DNA from: Euborellia annulipes
Taxonomy: Eukaryota; Arthropoda; Insecta; Dermaptera; Anisolabididae
Length of the DNA: 64,000 nt
Direction of reading: 5' to 3'
Assembly (NCBI GenBank): GCA_023213315.1
Contig: JAKCPI010013819.1
Location: forward strand, 18,230 to 82,229
Shown: positions 22,448-33,991 of the stretch, piece after piece
Numbering within the stretch: the first letter of the stretch is position 1
Layout: each line of letters starts with the position of its first letter
Notes under the pieces: generated by a model
Told to the model about the DNA's origin: nothing
The model's database searches: none
What the model saw: the letters and a program-made list of their open reading frames with translations, nothing else
Made by a program: the position numbers and the translations under genes

Positions 22448-23196
22448 AATAAAAGTAAAAGAGAGAAAAAAACTTCAAGAAAAAATTACTTAATACCTAT
22501 TCCAAAAGAAATCAATGGGGGGGGGGCCTTCAAAAATAATGGCGAAAAATTAAAACATTTCTTGAAGTCTTTCCAGGCTTTAGTTCCTTATTTCATTTTG
22601 TTTATGATATATTAGTTTTTTGCCTATATCTCACTTACCACCCCCAATCTAGGGATATATCTAGACGAAGGAGCATGGAGCCCCCCCTTTATTACTACAA
22701 ACATGAGTACAAAATTCTAATTCATTAGTAATATAAGTAATAACCATATAAAATAATGATTTTTTGAATTTTTTTTGAGGAACTTTTTAAAATTTAAAAT
22801 AGAAAATACTAGATAGGTTTCACATAAATAAAAGATCAGATGCATGTTTAGCCGACTCAAGCTAGTGTTTATATATTTTAAATTTTATAAAGTATTTAAA
22901 AAAAAAAAAAAAAAAAAAAAAACATTTTTAAATTTTCTTTATTTAATATGTTTCACAAGAAACTACTCCATTCTCCCTTAACAAGAGGGTAACTAACAAC
23001 TGTTCTATAAACATTTCGATTTTTTGTGATTTTTTATCCATTTTTTTAACCAAAAGCTATAATATTCTAACCTGTTCTTCGTTTTAGAAATACAAACATT
23101 TGACACTAGGACAAACTTTCCATGACTTTCTATTCTTTAATTATTGTAGGTATTTTAATCCAGAAGCATTGAAAATGATTTTTCTTCACGTTCCAG
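22448..23196. other. AT-rich DNA with decayed hammerhead-type repeat
   Basis: 22790-22960 is a degraded copy of the inverted repeat at 21946-22100, lacking a recognisable ribozyme core, followed by an A-run (22895-22922). No gene was seen otherwise. Confidence 0.4.
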
Positions 23197-23490
23197 ATAT
23201 TTCTAAAATTGAATATGCAATTTCGAAAAGGGCACATCTCGCATATTTTGACAAATACACTTTTTCATATAAATGTAATCTAAAAGCTTCCCTGCACCTA
23301 CTATGCTCGAAAAAGGCACAACTCTGGTATTAATTTTACTGCCCCCAAAATGTAACTCAAAAATAAATTTTATAAATTTTACACTACTTTAGAAAATAAT
23401 TAGTTTTTTTTTCATTCCTGAACATTTTCAATTTTCAGACATGTGCCCTTTTCGAAATTGCATATTCAATTATATTTTAGAATTATTTTA
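23197..23490. repeat. Inverted-repeat element, ~290 bp
   Basis: The ends TGAATATGCAATTTCGAAAA (with GGGCACAT beyond) and their reverse complement at 23440-23475 form long terminal inverted repeats. The small frame through it is repeat-derived. Non-autonomous, superfamily unknown. Confidence 0.6.
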
Positions 23491-23628
23491 TACTAATATT
23501 TTTATATATTATACCTAAATTTTTTTTTGAAAATCTGTTTTTTTTCAAAAAAACCTTAATTACCCCTGAAAAATCTAGCCAGACTTACATATTCTTAGTT
23601 AGATAAATGACTGTTTTGTTTTGTTCAG

Positions 23629-23743
23629 AAGCGGAATTTTTACGTTAATCCGATATCCTCAATCATTTCATTTACTACAAAGTGATAGTAAAGAAACAAC
23701 AAGTGAAAAACTATTGAAAAGAAAAATAATACTACCTCAATAA
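23629..23743 (+). CDS. Candidate terminal exon of an unrecognised gene
   Basis: A strong acceptor (CTGTTTTGTTTTGTTCAG, ending 23628) opens a frame needing two bases from an upstream exon. It reads SGIFTLIRYPQSFHLLQSDS, then KETTSEKLLKRKIILPQ and TAA at 23741-23743. An AATAAA overlaps the stop codon. It is basic and hydrophilic, about 38 codons, and not recognised. It cannot be spliced in frame to the exon at 22247-22434, which ends in its own stop. Confidence 0.35.
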
Positions 23744-25329
23744 AAAGAAATTAAGTTGGATCTTTTATGTCTGTTATTCACCCCCCCCCCCCCCCCACTT
23801 ATCAATTTCTATTGATAAATAATATCAAAATAATATCACGATCAAGGGGTTCATGTCTTTGATTGATGATATCGCCATTTCTTTTTAATTCTCTTTTCAA
23901 TAAAGCAATATTTTATCATTCCTATTATTTTTATTTTTTATGAAAAAAATATAGATACTACACAGGTAAAAAATTATCAATAAAATTAACCATAAAATGT
24001 TTTTTTATTATCACTCTAACTTTATAAATGTACCGACACTTATACCTTTATAAATTAATGATAGCAGAATTAATTAAATAATAATAAAAATATTATGGTT
24101 ATTTTTATAAAATTAATTACTAGAATAAGTTCTTTAAAAACGAATAAATTGATTAATTTTAGTATATAATTAAATAGCTTTTGAATTCCTCTTACTGCAT
24201 GTGAAACCCAACTTGTAAAAAACGCTCAATTGCTTTTTCACACCTTTCAAAGAGTTTTTTTCATGCTATAAGATAATAAACTGACTAATTCGTACATACT
24301 TGCACCATTTAATTGTTTAGTACTATATTTAAGTTTTTTATTAGTTCTTCATACAAATGTGTTTCAAATCTCATTTCATTAATTTCAATCCTACAAAAAC
24401 TTCCCTAATAATAATTCGATTTTTTTGGGATTTTCTGCATTTTTGAACCGGAACCTTCTATGTTAGAAAGCACAATAATATCTAATCAATTCTCAATTAT
24501 AGAAATACAAACATTTTAAAACTAATGCAGTTTTTAAGGAGTGGTTCTTTCGCGACAATCACCTTACAAAAAGTTTTAGAAATTAAAAAACTGAACCTTT
24601 CCCTTCTTCAGGGCCTGAAATGAAGAGATGGGAAATTTATGAGCTATATTAACATATAGTGGAAATATAATGACTCTTGAATTCTAAAACTTGCCTATTG
24701 GTAGAGTTTGGTGCATTATTAAAGGATTGAAATCCATAAAACCAAAACATTCCTTTCTTCTGAGGCAAATACAAAGCTAACTTGAAAAAAAGTGAAATCT
24801 CGACAAAAACACTTCTATAAAAAGAATGGTTCCATTAATATAAACCGGTCCTGTGATAAATTTTAAACTTTCTGGTTCTAAACGTCTGCTGACAAAATTA
24901 GTCAAATCACTATAATTTGCGAAGCCAGGTCTTGAATACTTTTTTTACTTTTTCTTCCTATCCTCTTTTGATTGGTGATTTGTTCATTTTATTTCAGCTG
25001 TTTATGAAAAAGAATAACATTATAGAAAATTATCCATTTTTCTTTCTAAGTTGAGAAAATTTTTACTAATTCTTCACTCTCTTGCTGTTACCACAAGACA
25101 ATACTGGTCGATATTCATAAAAAATTGCTTAACATGCATGTCAGATGTAGTTAAGATTCGAAGAAAAGATATTATTGATAATGATTATAGTGGCGCGAAG
25201 CCTCTGATTTTCCTTAAGGATCGTTAGAAATCTAAATCCTGTCTAACCAGATAGGATCTTAAGAGAGGTGCGCAACGTTTAGAATATGGTAATAAGTAGG
25301 ATTATCTGAAAACAGGAAAATTAAATGAG
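23744..25329. other. AT-rich DNA without a confident gene
   Basis: It contains a C-run (23780-23795) and much AT-rich sequence. Weak exon-like pieces exist: a minus-strand segment at 24195-24265 between TTATAG and GTAAGA, and a plus-strand CCCTTCTTCAG followed by PEMKRWEIYELY and a stop near 24612-24650. Neither has a partner exon, so neither is called. Confidence 0.35.
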
Positions 25330-25639
25330 TTAAGCTCTTGCCGGTCGGTATTGTTCGATCAAAGTCAAGTTAATGCGTTGTTTTGGTCCTCTCGGTGAAT
25401 CCTTGTTCTGGGTTTGATTGGGCAGATGGGGGAACATCTGGCTGCCTGGGAAGCAAGCCAACGAGGAGATTGGCCAACATCTCTCCTCGGGAAAGGACAT
25501 TTTTTCATCCTCCGACGGGGATGTTTTTATCACGCTTTGTACTTGTTCTTGGTTCGTGAGAACCATTTCACGTTATCCGCCTATTGGTATTCTCTGCTCA
25601 AACAAACATGGTAGGAGAGTTTTACAGCGAACAATTAAC
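25330..25639 (+). promoter_or_regulatory. Possible first exon and promoter region
   Basis: This 300-bp block is visibly GC-richer than its surroundings. It ends with AAACAAACATGGTAGGAGAG, an initiation-like context. ATG at 25608 opens MVGEFYSEQL before an ideal donor, AAC|GTAAGT (25640). The layout fits a 5' UTR plus a 32-nt first coding exon ending in phase 2. No second exon with the right phase was identified within 15 kb. The longer frames across the block on either strand have no domain. Confidence 0.35.
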
Positions 25640-25977
25640 GTAAGTTCTAAGGAAAAAGTAAAAATTTTATACGAAACTGTTTAAAAAACATACCTTTGAA
25701 AACCGAATCATTTATTTTTCTTTTTGAAACAACATCCGCATTTTTGTTCTTTCTTTTAATTCCTTGTAGTTTCATGTAATAAAAGATGATTTTGAGGTAA
25801 ATTCTAATAATTGTTCTGTTGTTTAAGTACTGTTGGAAAAATAATATAAATTCCAATAACCTATGCAAAAAATATTTAGAATATGTAGTTTTTTTATTCA
25901 AAAATTGTTTAATGATGCCGTTTGGTCCTAGGATTCATTAAATTATAAATCTTATTAAAGATTATTAAATATATTTT
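25640..25977. other. AT-rich DNA, no gene seen
   Basis: If the exon at 25608-25639 is real, this is its first intron. No repeat family was recognised. Confidence 0.35.
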
Positions 25978-26029
25978 AAAATCGCAGGGAAGTGGACAAA
26001 AAATTAAACAACAGAGTTAGTTATTCAAT

Positions 26030-26075
26030 TTACCAGACGTTTCGTCACTTTATTGAGACTTCATCAGTGGCTCAT
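26030..26075 (-). ncRNA. Hammerhead-like motif 3
   Basis: The minus strand reads CTGATGA, A, GTC...GAC, GAAACGTC. It mirrors motif 4 in the other arm of the inverted repeat. Confidence 0.45.
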
Positions 26076-26174
26076 TCAATATATTTTAAAATGTTTTAAT
26101 TGTGTTTTAATGGAAAATGTTCGTTGCTGGCTGTCTTATAGTTGAGAGATTTTTGACAAAGAGTTATATTGAAT

Positions 26175-26215
26175 GAGCCACTGATGAAGTCTCAATAAAG
26201 TGACGAAACGTCTGG
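26175..26215 (+). ncRNA. Hammerhead-like motif 4
   Basis: CTGATGA (26181-26187), then A, GTC-loop-GAC, GAAAC and GTC. ACGT after GAAA is self-complementary, which would allow a very short stem III or dimer formation. Flanking AATTGAATAAC could contribute to stem I. Confidence 0.5.
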
Positions 26216-26272
26216 TAAATTGAATAACTAACTCTGTTGTTTAATTTTTTGTCCACTTCCCTGCGATTTTAA

Positions 26273-27533
26273 AATATTTAATAAAATATGGACGCGAATG
26301 ATGAATATTATTACAATTTTTACAATAATTATGATTTATGAGCCATTCAACTAGATAATTTTTAACAAACAATACAAAGAGGCCACATATTTAGTTAATT
26401 AATAAAACTACATTTAAATAAATTGTCTACATTAAAAAATAGTAAAGTATATTTAATGCATGGAACATTTCATTTTGTATTAAAAATCTACAACAAGTCA
26501 CACAGGACGTTATTTCTTGTGATTAAAACATGTAGGATCACAAAGTCCCAAACTCGACTATGATAGGTTATTCTTATTGAATTAATATATTAATTAATTC
26601 AACAAAATGTTGATCAGAAGTTATTGATCAATTATTCATTTATTGTTATGATTTCCTAAAAACTTCCGTTCTTCTACTGTCTTTAGTTAGTTCTTCACAA
26701 ACTAAATTTACAGATTGACAAAAGCTATCTATGAATATTCTCTAACTTTTAAGTCTTGTATCATCCTATATTAAAAAAATGGCATGATTTTACTTACGAC
26801 TTTCCCGTCATATAAATATATAATGTTATTACTATTACTACACAACAAATCGAAATACACAACTCCTAAAAAAAGTTTCGTCTTAACGAGTCTCTTGTAT
26901 TCAAAAATGTGTTGTATTTTATACCTCATTGTGAATATATGATAATGATTTTCAGGGGCCAGACCAAGTTTCATCAATATTTTTTGTTTATAGAGGTTTT
27001 GAGTAATATTCCTGTGTCTTTTAAATACTTATAGAACTTCATTCGATTACTTGTTTAATTTTTTAAAAAATTAATAAAAACAAAGTTAAAGTTGATAAAC
27101 AAAATGTCTTCAAATAAGGAACAAAACTTTTAAGGTATATTTACTTATTTACAGCTCTCCCAAAATTTGATCATACATAGATGGACAAATACACGGATAT
27201 TGACATTTTTTTAAACATTGCTCACTTAGAATGCTCGTTCCTCTAGTATTTAGATCAAATGAAGTAAATTCTTAAAATAAGAATTTAATCGTGAAAAATG
27301 TCTAAAAAGTGAACAGGATAGAATGATCTCTTCTTTGTAGCAGCTAAGGCAAGGATTCCAAATACAAGTCGAGACCTGTTTTAGACGAGTAGAAGTTAAT
27401 TCTTTAATTTCTATTATTCTAGGAACGGCCTTTTCCTTTATCTTCCGTAAAGGAATCTTTAAATTTTTATCATTTCTTACCAAACAGCTACACCAGGCCT
27501 ATTAGGTACTATAAAAAAGCAAATGTATTTTTT
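26273..27533. other. No confident gene
   Basis: AT-rich. Two exon-like pieces are noted. One is minus strand near 26930-26985 (MKLGLAPENHYHIFTMR before GTATAA). The other is 27250-27483, where the minus frame includes STCIWNPCLSCYKEE and the plus strand has an acceptor TTCTATTATTCTAG then an 83-nt open segment to 27510. Neither links to a partner exon. Confidence 0.3.
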
Positions 27534-28258
27534 AACCGACTTCAAAAAAGGAGGAGGTTCTCTATTCGATTGAATTTTTTTTTTTTTTTTTTTTTTTTTT
27601 TGTGCCTATGTTACCTCATATCTCCGCCAATTGTCAACCGATTTTGAAAATTTTTTTTGCATTGGGTCCAGTCTAGCTTCCGATTGGTCCCATTTTTTTT
27701 TCGATTTTTTTCATAGGTATTAGACCTTTTTTATTAGGTTTGTTTAGACCTAACCTCTTTGTTTATGAACCGATTTCGATGGTTCTTTTTTTATCCGAAA
27801 GGGGGTGTCTTAGGGATGGTGTCATATTAATTTGGTCAAGTTCTGATGATATGATCACTATTAATAACATCACTAAAAAGAGAAAATAAAAATAATTTTT
27901 TAAGAAAAAAATAAAAACCGACTTCAAAAAAATTAAATGCAACAAATAAAATACACTAAAAGGTATAAAATAATTATTATCTTATTTAGTTACAACTAAA
28001 CGACGAAATATTAACATGAAATTACTTTTTGAAGTTGGTGCCAAACATATACCTTTTATGAATCGCACTCGACGGATCTTACTTAGTACGTTTGGCGGGT
28101 ACGCTCGCTTATAGGTATAGTTTGTTTGGCACCGACTTCAAAAAGTAATTTCATGTTAATATTTCGTCGTTTAGTTGTAACTAAATAAGATAATAATTAT
28201 TTTATACCTTTTAGTGTATTTTATTTGTTGCATTTAATTTTTTGAAGTCGGTTTTTAT
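27534..28258 (+). mobile_element. 'accgacttcaaaaa' MITE, copy 2
   Basis: It is complete, with both ACCGACTTC ends and the internal inverted pair around CGCACTCGACGGATCTTACT. It is very similar to copy 1 (8305-9000). A T-run (27567-27601) interrupts the left part. Confidence 0.75.
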
Positions 28259-28319
28259 TTTTTTCTTAAAAATTATTATTAAACAAACTTGGCCTCGATA
28301 TTTAATTTCATTTAGCCAA

Positions 28320-29954
28320 GAGAAATAAACTGCAACGGATCGTTGCTAAACTTTATCCAAATTCATTTGAAATATTAATATGTTTATTCCTTTATTATTA
28401 ATCAGATATCACTTGCTATTTGCAGTTCATGTTGACTTTAATTAAAAAATAATGATCGATTCTCATATTAATACTCGAGGAATAACCATTTGGATTTTAA
28501 ACTCAAGCTTGAGTTGTTTACCAAAAAAGAATTTAGTCTTTTTGATTTTAAGTCGATTCTTCCACGTTATCAGTAGAGGTTGCCATTAATAGTCAAAACA
28601 TCAAAAATGGAATGCAATAAGGTTATTCCGCTAGTATTAGATAAGAATCGATCGTTATTTTTGATTTTAAGCCGTTTCCTCCATGTCTTCAGCAATGGTT
28701 ACCAACGAGGGGTGAACCGCGACCTAAAATCGTGTACACCTACTTCCACTTCCACTTTCATTTCCAAGTAGAAGACAATAGATGACAATAGATTATCTAA
28801 TGAATTCCAAAGTAATTCCAAATAATTCCAAAGACGGTGTACACCTAATTCCAATCGCGGTTCACCCCTCGGTTACCAATAATAATCGAAACGTCAAAAA
28901 CCCAATGTAGAATTGTTATTCCTCAAGTATTAGATGAGAATCGATCACTATTTTTGATTTTAACTCGATTCCTCCATGTCTTCAGCAATGGTTACCAATA
29001 AAAACCGAAACGTCAAAAATCCAATATAGAATGGTTATTCCTCAAGTATTAGATCAGAATCAATCACTATTTTTGATTTTAACTCGATTCCTCCATGTCT
29101 TCAGCAATGGTTACCAATAAAAACCGAAACGTCAAAAATCCAATATAGAATGGTTATTCCTCAAGTATTAGATCAGAATCAATCACTATTTTTGATTTTA
29201 ACTCGATACCTCCATGTCTTCAGCAAAGGTAACGGATAAAAAAACAACGCAGTTGCTATGGTTACTTATAAAATTTCCTCCCAAATTTTTATCATTTCAC
29301 AGCGAGAAGCCTAACCATTCTTACTTAAACAAGTTTAAATGAGCTATATTACCGATCAAATGAATAAATTTTAAAGTTTTTTTTTTTAAATTTTGGTAAA
29401 ATAAGGAATTTAAAAAAAAGTACAATCTTACTCTAGAGTAAAGTACTTTAAAATATACTTTTACTAAAAACTTTATTTAACCTTTTTTGTTGTCCCCAAG
29501 GTACTTAATTAGGATTTTAAATTTCATCAAAATTGGTTAAGTCATTTTCAAGATATTTAGAAAAAACTAAAAAAGTACTGAAATAAAGTACTAATGTTTG
29601 TGGGCCGATATGTACCAAAAACTAATCAGCGCTTCATTTTGTTAAACTAATGGTAGGTTTTCAATTTCATTTCAATCGGTGCAAAGGTGTGGAAAAAATC
29701 GTGGACGAAAAAAACGATAACATCCATCCATCCATCCCCACGCACTTCCAAAAAAAATGGCACTTTTTGGCCTCTCGACGAGATCCCTGGTAATTTTTGG
29801 CAAAATCGTCACGTGCTAAAATTCAACCTAATTGAATACTACAATTTGTGACCTTAATTGAGTCCATGGGTTCCGTAGTCTTTACCTGAGGACCCTTTGA
29901 AGTCCCGCTTGGCGCGAGAGCGATTACAATACTTTACCCATGCTTCGCATTGGA
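28320..29954 (-). repeat. 'actttatcc' element, minus orientation, with a nested MITE
   Basis: It begins AAACTGCAACGGATCGTTGC (reverse of the family's right end), runs through several 118-bp units (28520-29235) and reaches the left end at GCTTCGCATTGGA, where a BEL/Pao LTR interrupts it. A 166-bp MITE is nested at 28706-28871. Confidence 0.7.
28706..28871 (+). mobile_element. 166-bp MITE with CGAGGGGTGAACCGCGA ends, copy 2
   Basis: The 17-bp terminal inverted repeats are perfect. The target duplication GTTACCAA is exact (28698-28705 and 28872-28879), and the uninterrupted target is visible in sister units (GGTTACCAATAATAA). The 8-bp duplication points to hAT. The interior is non-coding. Confidence 0.85.
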
Positions 29955-31029
29955 TGGATAAATGCGGGGTTTAAATTTACTTTAAACTTTTTTATATGCT
30001 TTCTCCAAATTTGAGAAAGATATAGAGAAAAACGAAGGACCAGGTTTATATCTATTGTTTAGCTTACCAACGAGGTTGTAAATCTCGCCGCGAATAAATT
30101 GTAAGTCTATTCCACTAAACAATCGATATCAAATATATCTTCGATAGGACGCTAGTTCTTTACTATATATATAACTGTTCGAAATCCTAAATTAGTATCT
30201 TTAAAGGATGGATGTCTATAGGAAAGAAATGAAAGATAAATTTCTCTTTAACAAAAACTATATTTTTTAATGTAAAATAATGAATGTGTTGATAAAACCA
30301 AAAGATAAAATGAAAACAAAGAAAATTAACTTAGATTGTATATATACGTAGATATATATACACTTTATAACTAAATACTTAAACTTTTAGACATATAATA
30401 TATTTTATTATATGTCTAATTACAAATGAATGGTTTCAGTGGTGGTAAAGGGCAGCCTCTGAATTATCTTGGAGAGATGAATAGGTGTTCTTTTGTCTCA
30501 GAACCAATGATGAATGCTTTTTGATGGTAGGCACCTTGGGTGTGCCAAAACTGCAGCAGTGTATAAACCTGCAGTGTTTTATTTTAGGAACCTTTCAGAG
30601 AATTGATTGTACCTTCAGTAATAATAAGAAACAAATACAAGTTGATTATTATTAATTAGAGACCTTTTAATATATATTAGCACAATAAAGAGAAAACGGG
30701 TTTACTAACCTTCAGGCCACTTTTAACGATATGCTTGCTTATTTCAACAAACTAACTTTTATTTAGTTATTAAACTAAATATTTATTGACTATGACGAAA
30801 ATTATAGTCGAATGAATATACCAGCGTAAAAATGTGGTGCGATATTTATTGAGATGTTGACTCGAAGAAGTTTGAAATAAGAAGAATGGCGTAATACGAT
30901 ATCAAAAGGAAGTTGGGTTCGAAAAGGATGCATCTTAGGGTGTTTCTAGGGCACAAAAATCCCTAGCGCCGAGAAACCGAATTGGCGTGGATTTTGAATT
31001 TTCTATATGATTACTTATATTTAACCATA

Positions 31030-31870
31030 CTGCCACCTCTTCGAAATAAATAACTAACGATTATTTATTTTTCGAGAGTGTCCAGCGGGTATCTGTAAGT
31101 AAAGGGGCATATTGAACTGCTTGAGGATCATCAGTAAGCTTCAAAAAAAGAAGTCGTAAATTTCTTTTAGCTCTTTGTGACACCCAACGAAATTTGTTCC
31201 ACAATCGGAGAAGACTTGTTGTGGACAACCACGTGGAGAAATGAATCGATCAAGTTAACAAAAAAATTCGGTTGATAATGAAAGATATTCTAAATGTATG
31301 GCTTGAGTTGAAAAGCGCAATACCTTAAATCGATGATATATCGTGCATTCATGAGTGATGCGACGAATAATATTCCTTAATCTCGGAATCCAATAATGAT
31401 TTCGAATATATACTGCTAGAGTTAGAAAAATCTGCGTATTTAAATTGATAATGTGCTTGCCGCACAATGAATGTAGACAAATTACATTGATAAGCAATCC
31501 TAATAGGGTATTTATGTTAGTGTTGTATGACAGCGACGAATGTGTCAATCTTTTAATTTAGATTTTTGTCGAAGAATGAATTCAATGATTTTAAATTAGA
31601 ATTGTTTGATATTGCTTTTGAATTTTTTAATAATTTGTATTATAAAGAGAAATGTTCTTTTTGTCTTAGGAAGATTGCAAAAGTTTCTAAGGGACTGGAA
31701 TTTTTCAAATTTTCTTTAAATGATGGTTCATGGAAAGGTCCTTGTAACCATAATTTAGTATTAGGAAGTTTCGAAATTGAAATTTCTCTAGATACTATCT
31801 CAACTAGATTAATTGAAGTATTAACATACTTCCAAATAACTTCTGGAACAAGTGAATTTATATCATGAAC
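31030..31870 (-). pseudogene. BEL/Pao pol remnant (RNase H-integrase junction)
   Basis: Across several frames the minus strand gives NTKLWLQGPFHEPSF (31760-31720), the integrase zinc-region end WIPRLRNIIRRITHECTIYH (31410-31350), then STQAIHLEYLS and a broken [15 protein letters not shown] stretch (31230-31180). These are the expected BEL/Pao blocks in the expected order. A deletion removes the first catalytic Asp region, and stops and shifts are frequent. Confidence 0.7.
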
Positions 31871-32560
31871 TCTGTTCGCGACAAATGTTTTGAATTGAAG
31901 ATTTTTCGATTTGATCTATGACAAGCTATTTGCGAGTCCGAATAAAAATTAGACATTATTTAATTGGAATAATTGGGTTGTAAAATTGATACGATGTCAT
32001 TATTAGATGAAAACTTAGATGCTCAAGATGTGCAATTGTAATGAAATATAAAGGCGATAGCTTTGACTTTGCAAATATTAGATATATGGAATATCAAATG
32101 ATGGAAAATACGGCGAATGCGTATACTTAAAAGTATGCTTTTAGTTAGTGTAACAGATGATGGTGGTTCGAATTTAAACGATAAATCTATGGTGAATCAA
32201 TGCTCCAATTTATACTTAAGGTGGTGGATGAATATAAGAGAGTTAATAACGAAGCTTTTTAAAAGAACGATTGTGAAAATATTAGTAGATATTTGTCTGA
32301 AATAACTATCATACTTTCCAAATATGCTATACCCATTAAGTTTGGAGATTTCAAATTAAATTATTGATTATTGTTTATTGTATTTATATGAATAGTGATT
32401 TATAATGAAAATCATAGAAATTTTATTAATGGATCAAACATTTATTACTTAATTGAATCTTTTTTCTCAATGAACAATTTTGAAACTGTAGTTTAAACAA
32501 AATTTTAAACTATATTATCTTAAAAAATAAATAAACAAAGATTTTCAATTGATTATAAGT
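31871..32560. other. Interior of the BEL/Pao element, no intact frame
   Basis: AT-rich remnant between the pol fragment and the tandem repeats. Short frames on the plus strand are antisense to the element. Nothing else was recognised. Confidence 0.4.
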
Positions 32561-32589
32561 TTTTCAACAAAATTTTATTATATATTTAA

Positions 32590-33960
32590 AGTGTGTGATT
32601 TTAAATTGTTTAGGTACGTTGATCTATTTATAAAAGAGTAGTTAGAGCGTTTAAAATTCAAGGTTTTTCAAAAAAACTGTAATAAGATATATACCTATAA
32701 GACTTAAAATTGTTTAGATTGTTCCATTTATAAAAGAGTATTCAGACTGTTTAAAAAATACAAGTTTTATAGAAAACTGTATTAAGCTATATATGACTTT
32801 AATTTGATTAGTTTGATCCGTTGATAAAAGAGTATTTAGACCGTTTCTTAAATTTTAATTAACGATTTGTCTAAAAGATTTTATACAATAAAACAATAAG
32901 TTATCGAGAAGATATACTATATTTGAAAAAAGTGATTTCTTTAAATTAATTTTCTGTTACCTGCTGAAGAACATGAAATTGAGAGATTTGATTTAATTGC
33001 AAAATCCTTAGTGTTATTGAAGCTTTAAAATTTATATTATTTATAAATTGTTAAGTGTTAAATACTTTATAATTCCCTTTGAATAAGAGTATTTAAGTGA
33101 AATTGCAAAAATGTGTATAAAGGTTCAAGTAATCAAATATTCAAAATTTATATTGTTTATAAATTGTTAAATGTTAAATACTTTATAATTCCTTTTGAAT
33201 AAGAGTATTTAAGTGAAATTGCAAAAATGTTATATTAGTTTTAATGATGTCAAAGATTTTAAAATTGTATTGTTTATAAATTGAATGATATTTAATCCTG
33301 CACTATTAAATCGTTTAGAAAGATATAAAAGTTTTCAAATTTATATTATTTATAAATTGAGTGTTAAAATGCTTTATAATTATTCCCTTTGAATAAGAGC
33401 ATTTACGTTAATTGCAAAAATTAAAAATGAGTTTAAGTGTTATAAAAGATTTAAAAATTTTAAATTATTTATATATTGAATATTAAATGCTTTATAATTG
33501 CTTTTGAATAAGAGCATTCAATTTAAATTGCGAAATTTGTATTAGTTTAAGTGAGAAAAGCTTTAAAATTTTATATGTTATTTATAAATTGAATATTTAA
33601 TGCCTTATAATTCCTTTTGAACAAGAACATTTACTTTAATTGCAAAACTGTAAATGAGTTCAATTGATATAAAAAATTTAAAATTTATATTATGAATTAA
33701 ATGTTATTTAATTTCGCAAGTTTTACTTGTTTAGAAGAGATGTAACTATTTAGAATTTATAATATTCATGAATTGAAAACTATTCAATTTGCAAGATTAT
33801 AATTGTATAGAAAAATATAAACATTTTCGAATTTATAATATTTATAAATTGAACACTATTCAATTTGCAAGATTCAAATTGATCAGAAAAAATAAACATT
33901 TTTGAACTTTATAATATTTTTAAATTGAGTTTTATTTTTGTACATTTTGTCTTTGAATAA
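32590..33960. repeat. Degenerate tandem repeats inside the BEL/Pao element
   Basis: About ten to twelve diverged copies of a roughly 115-130-bp AT-rich unit recur head to tail. The most regular block is TTTATAATTCCCTTTGAATA followed by AGAGTATTTAAGTGAAATTG. Copies near 32630 and 32720 are shorter variants (TTTATAAAAGAGTA). The array separates the gag-like ORF from the pol remnant. Confidence 0.7.
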
Positions 33961-33991
33961 GACCATTTAATTGAGTGTTTGTACCTATATT

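Larger units (their letters stand above)
25978..26272. repeat. Inverted repeat with a hammerhead-like motif in each arm
   Basis: Left arm 25979-26096 (ATCGCAGGGAAGTGGACAAA...) and right arm 26162-26272 (...TTTGTCCACTTCCCTGCGAT) are reverse complements around a roughly 65-bp spacer. Each arm holds CTGATGA, a stem and GAAACGTC, on opposite strands. Transcripts from either strand would contain one copy in sense. Confidence 0.75.

Noticed and set aside
22247..23743. Joining the two terminal-exon candidates into one gene
   Set aside because: The first ends in its own stop with no donor before it, and the phases do not match.
25330..25684. Overlapping frames on both strands in the GC-richer block
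   Set aside because: No domain and mutually exclusive; only the short ATG-to-GTAAGT exon candidate was kept.
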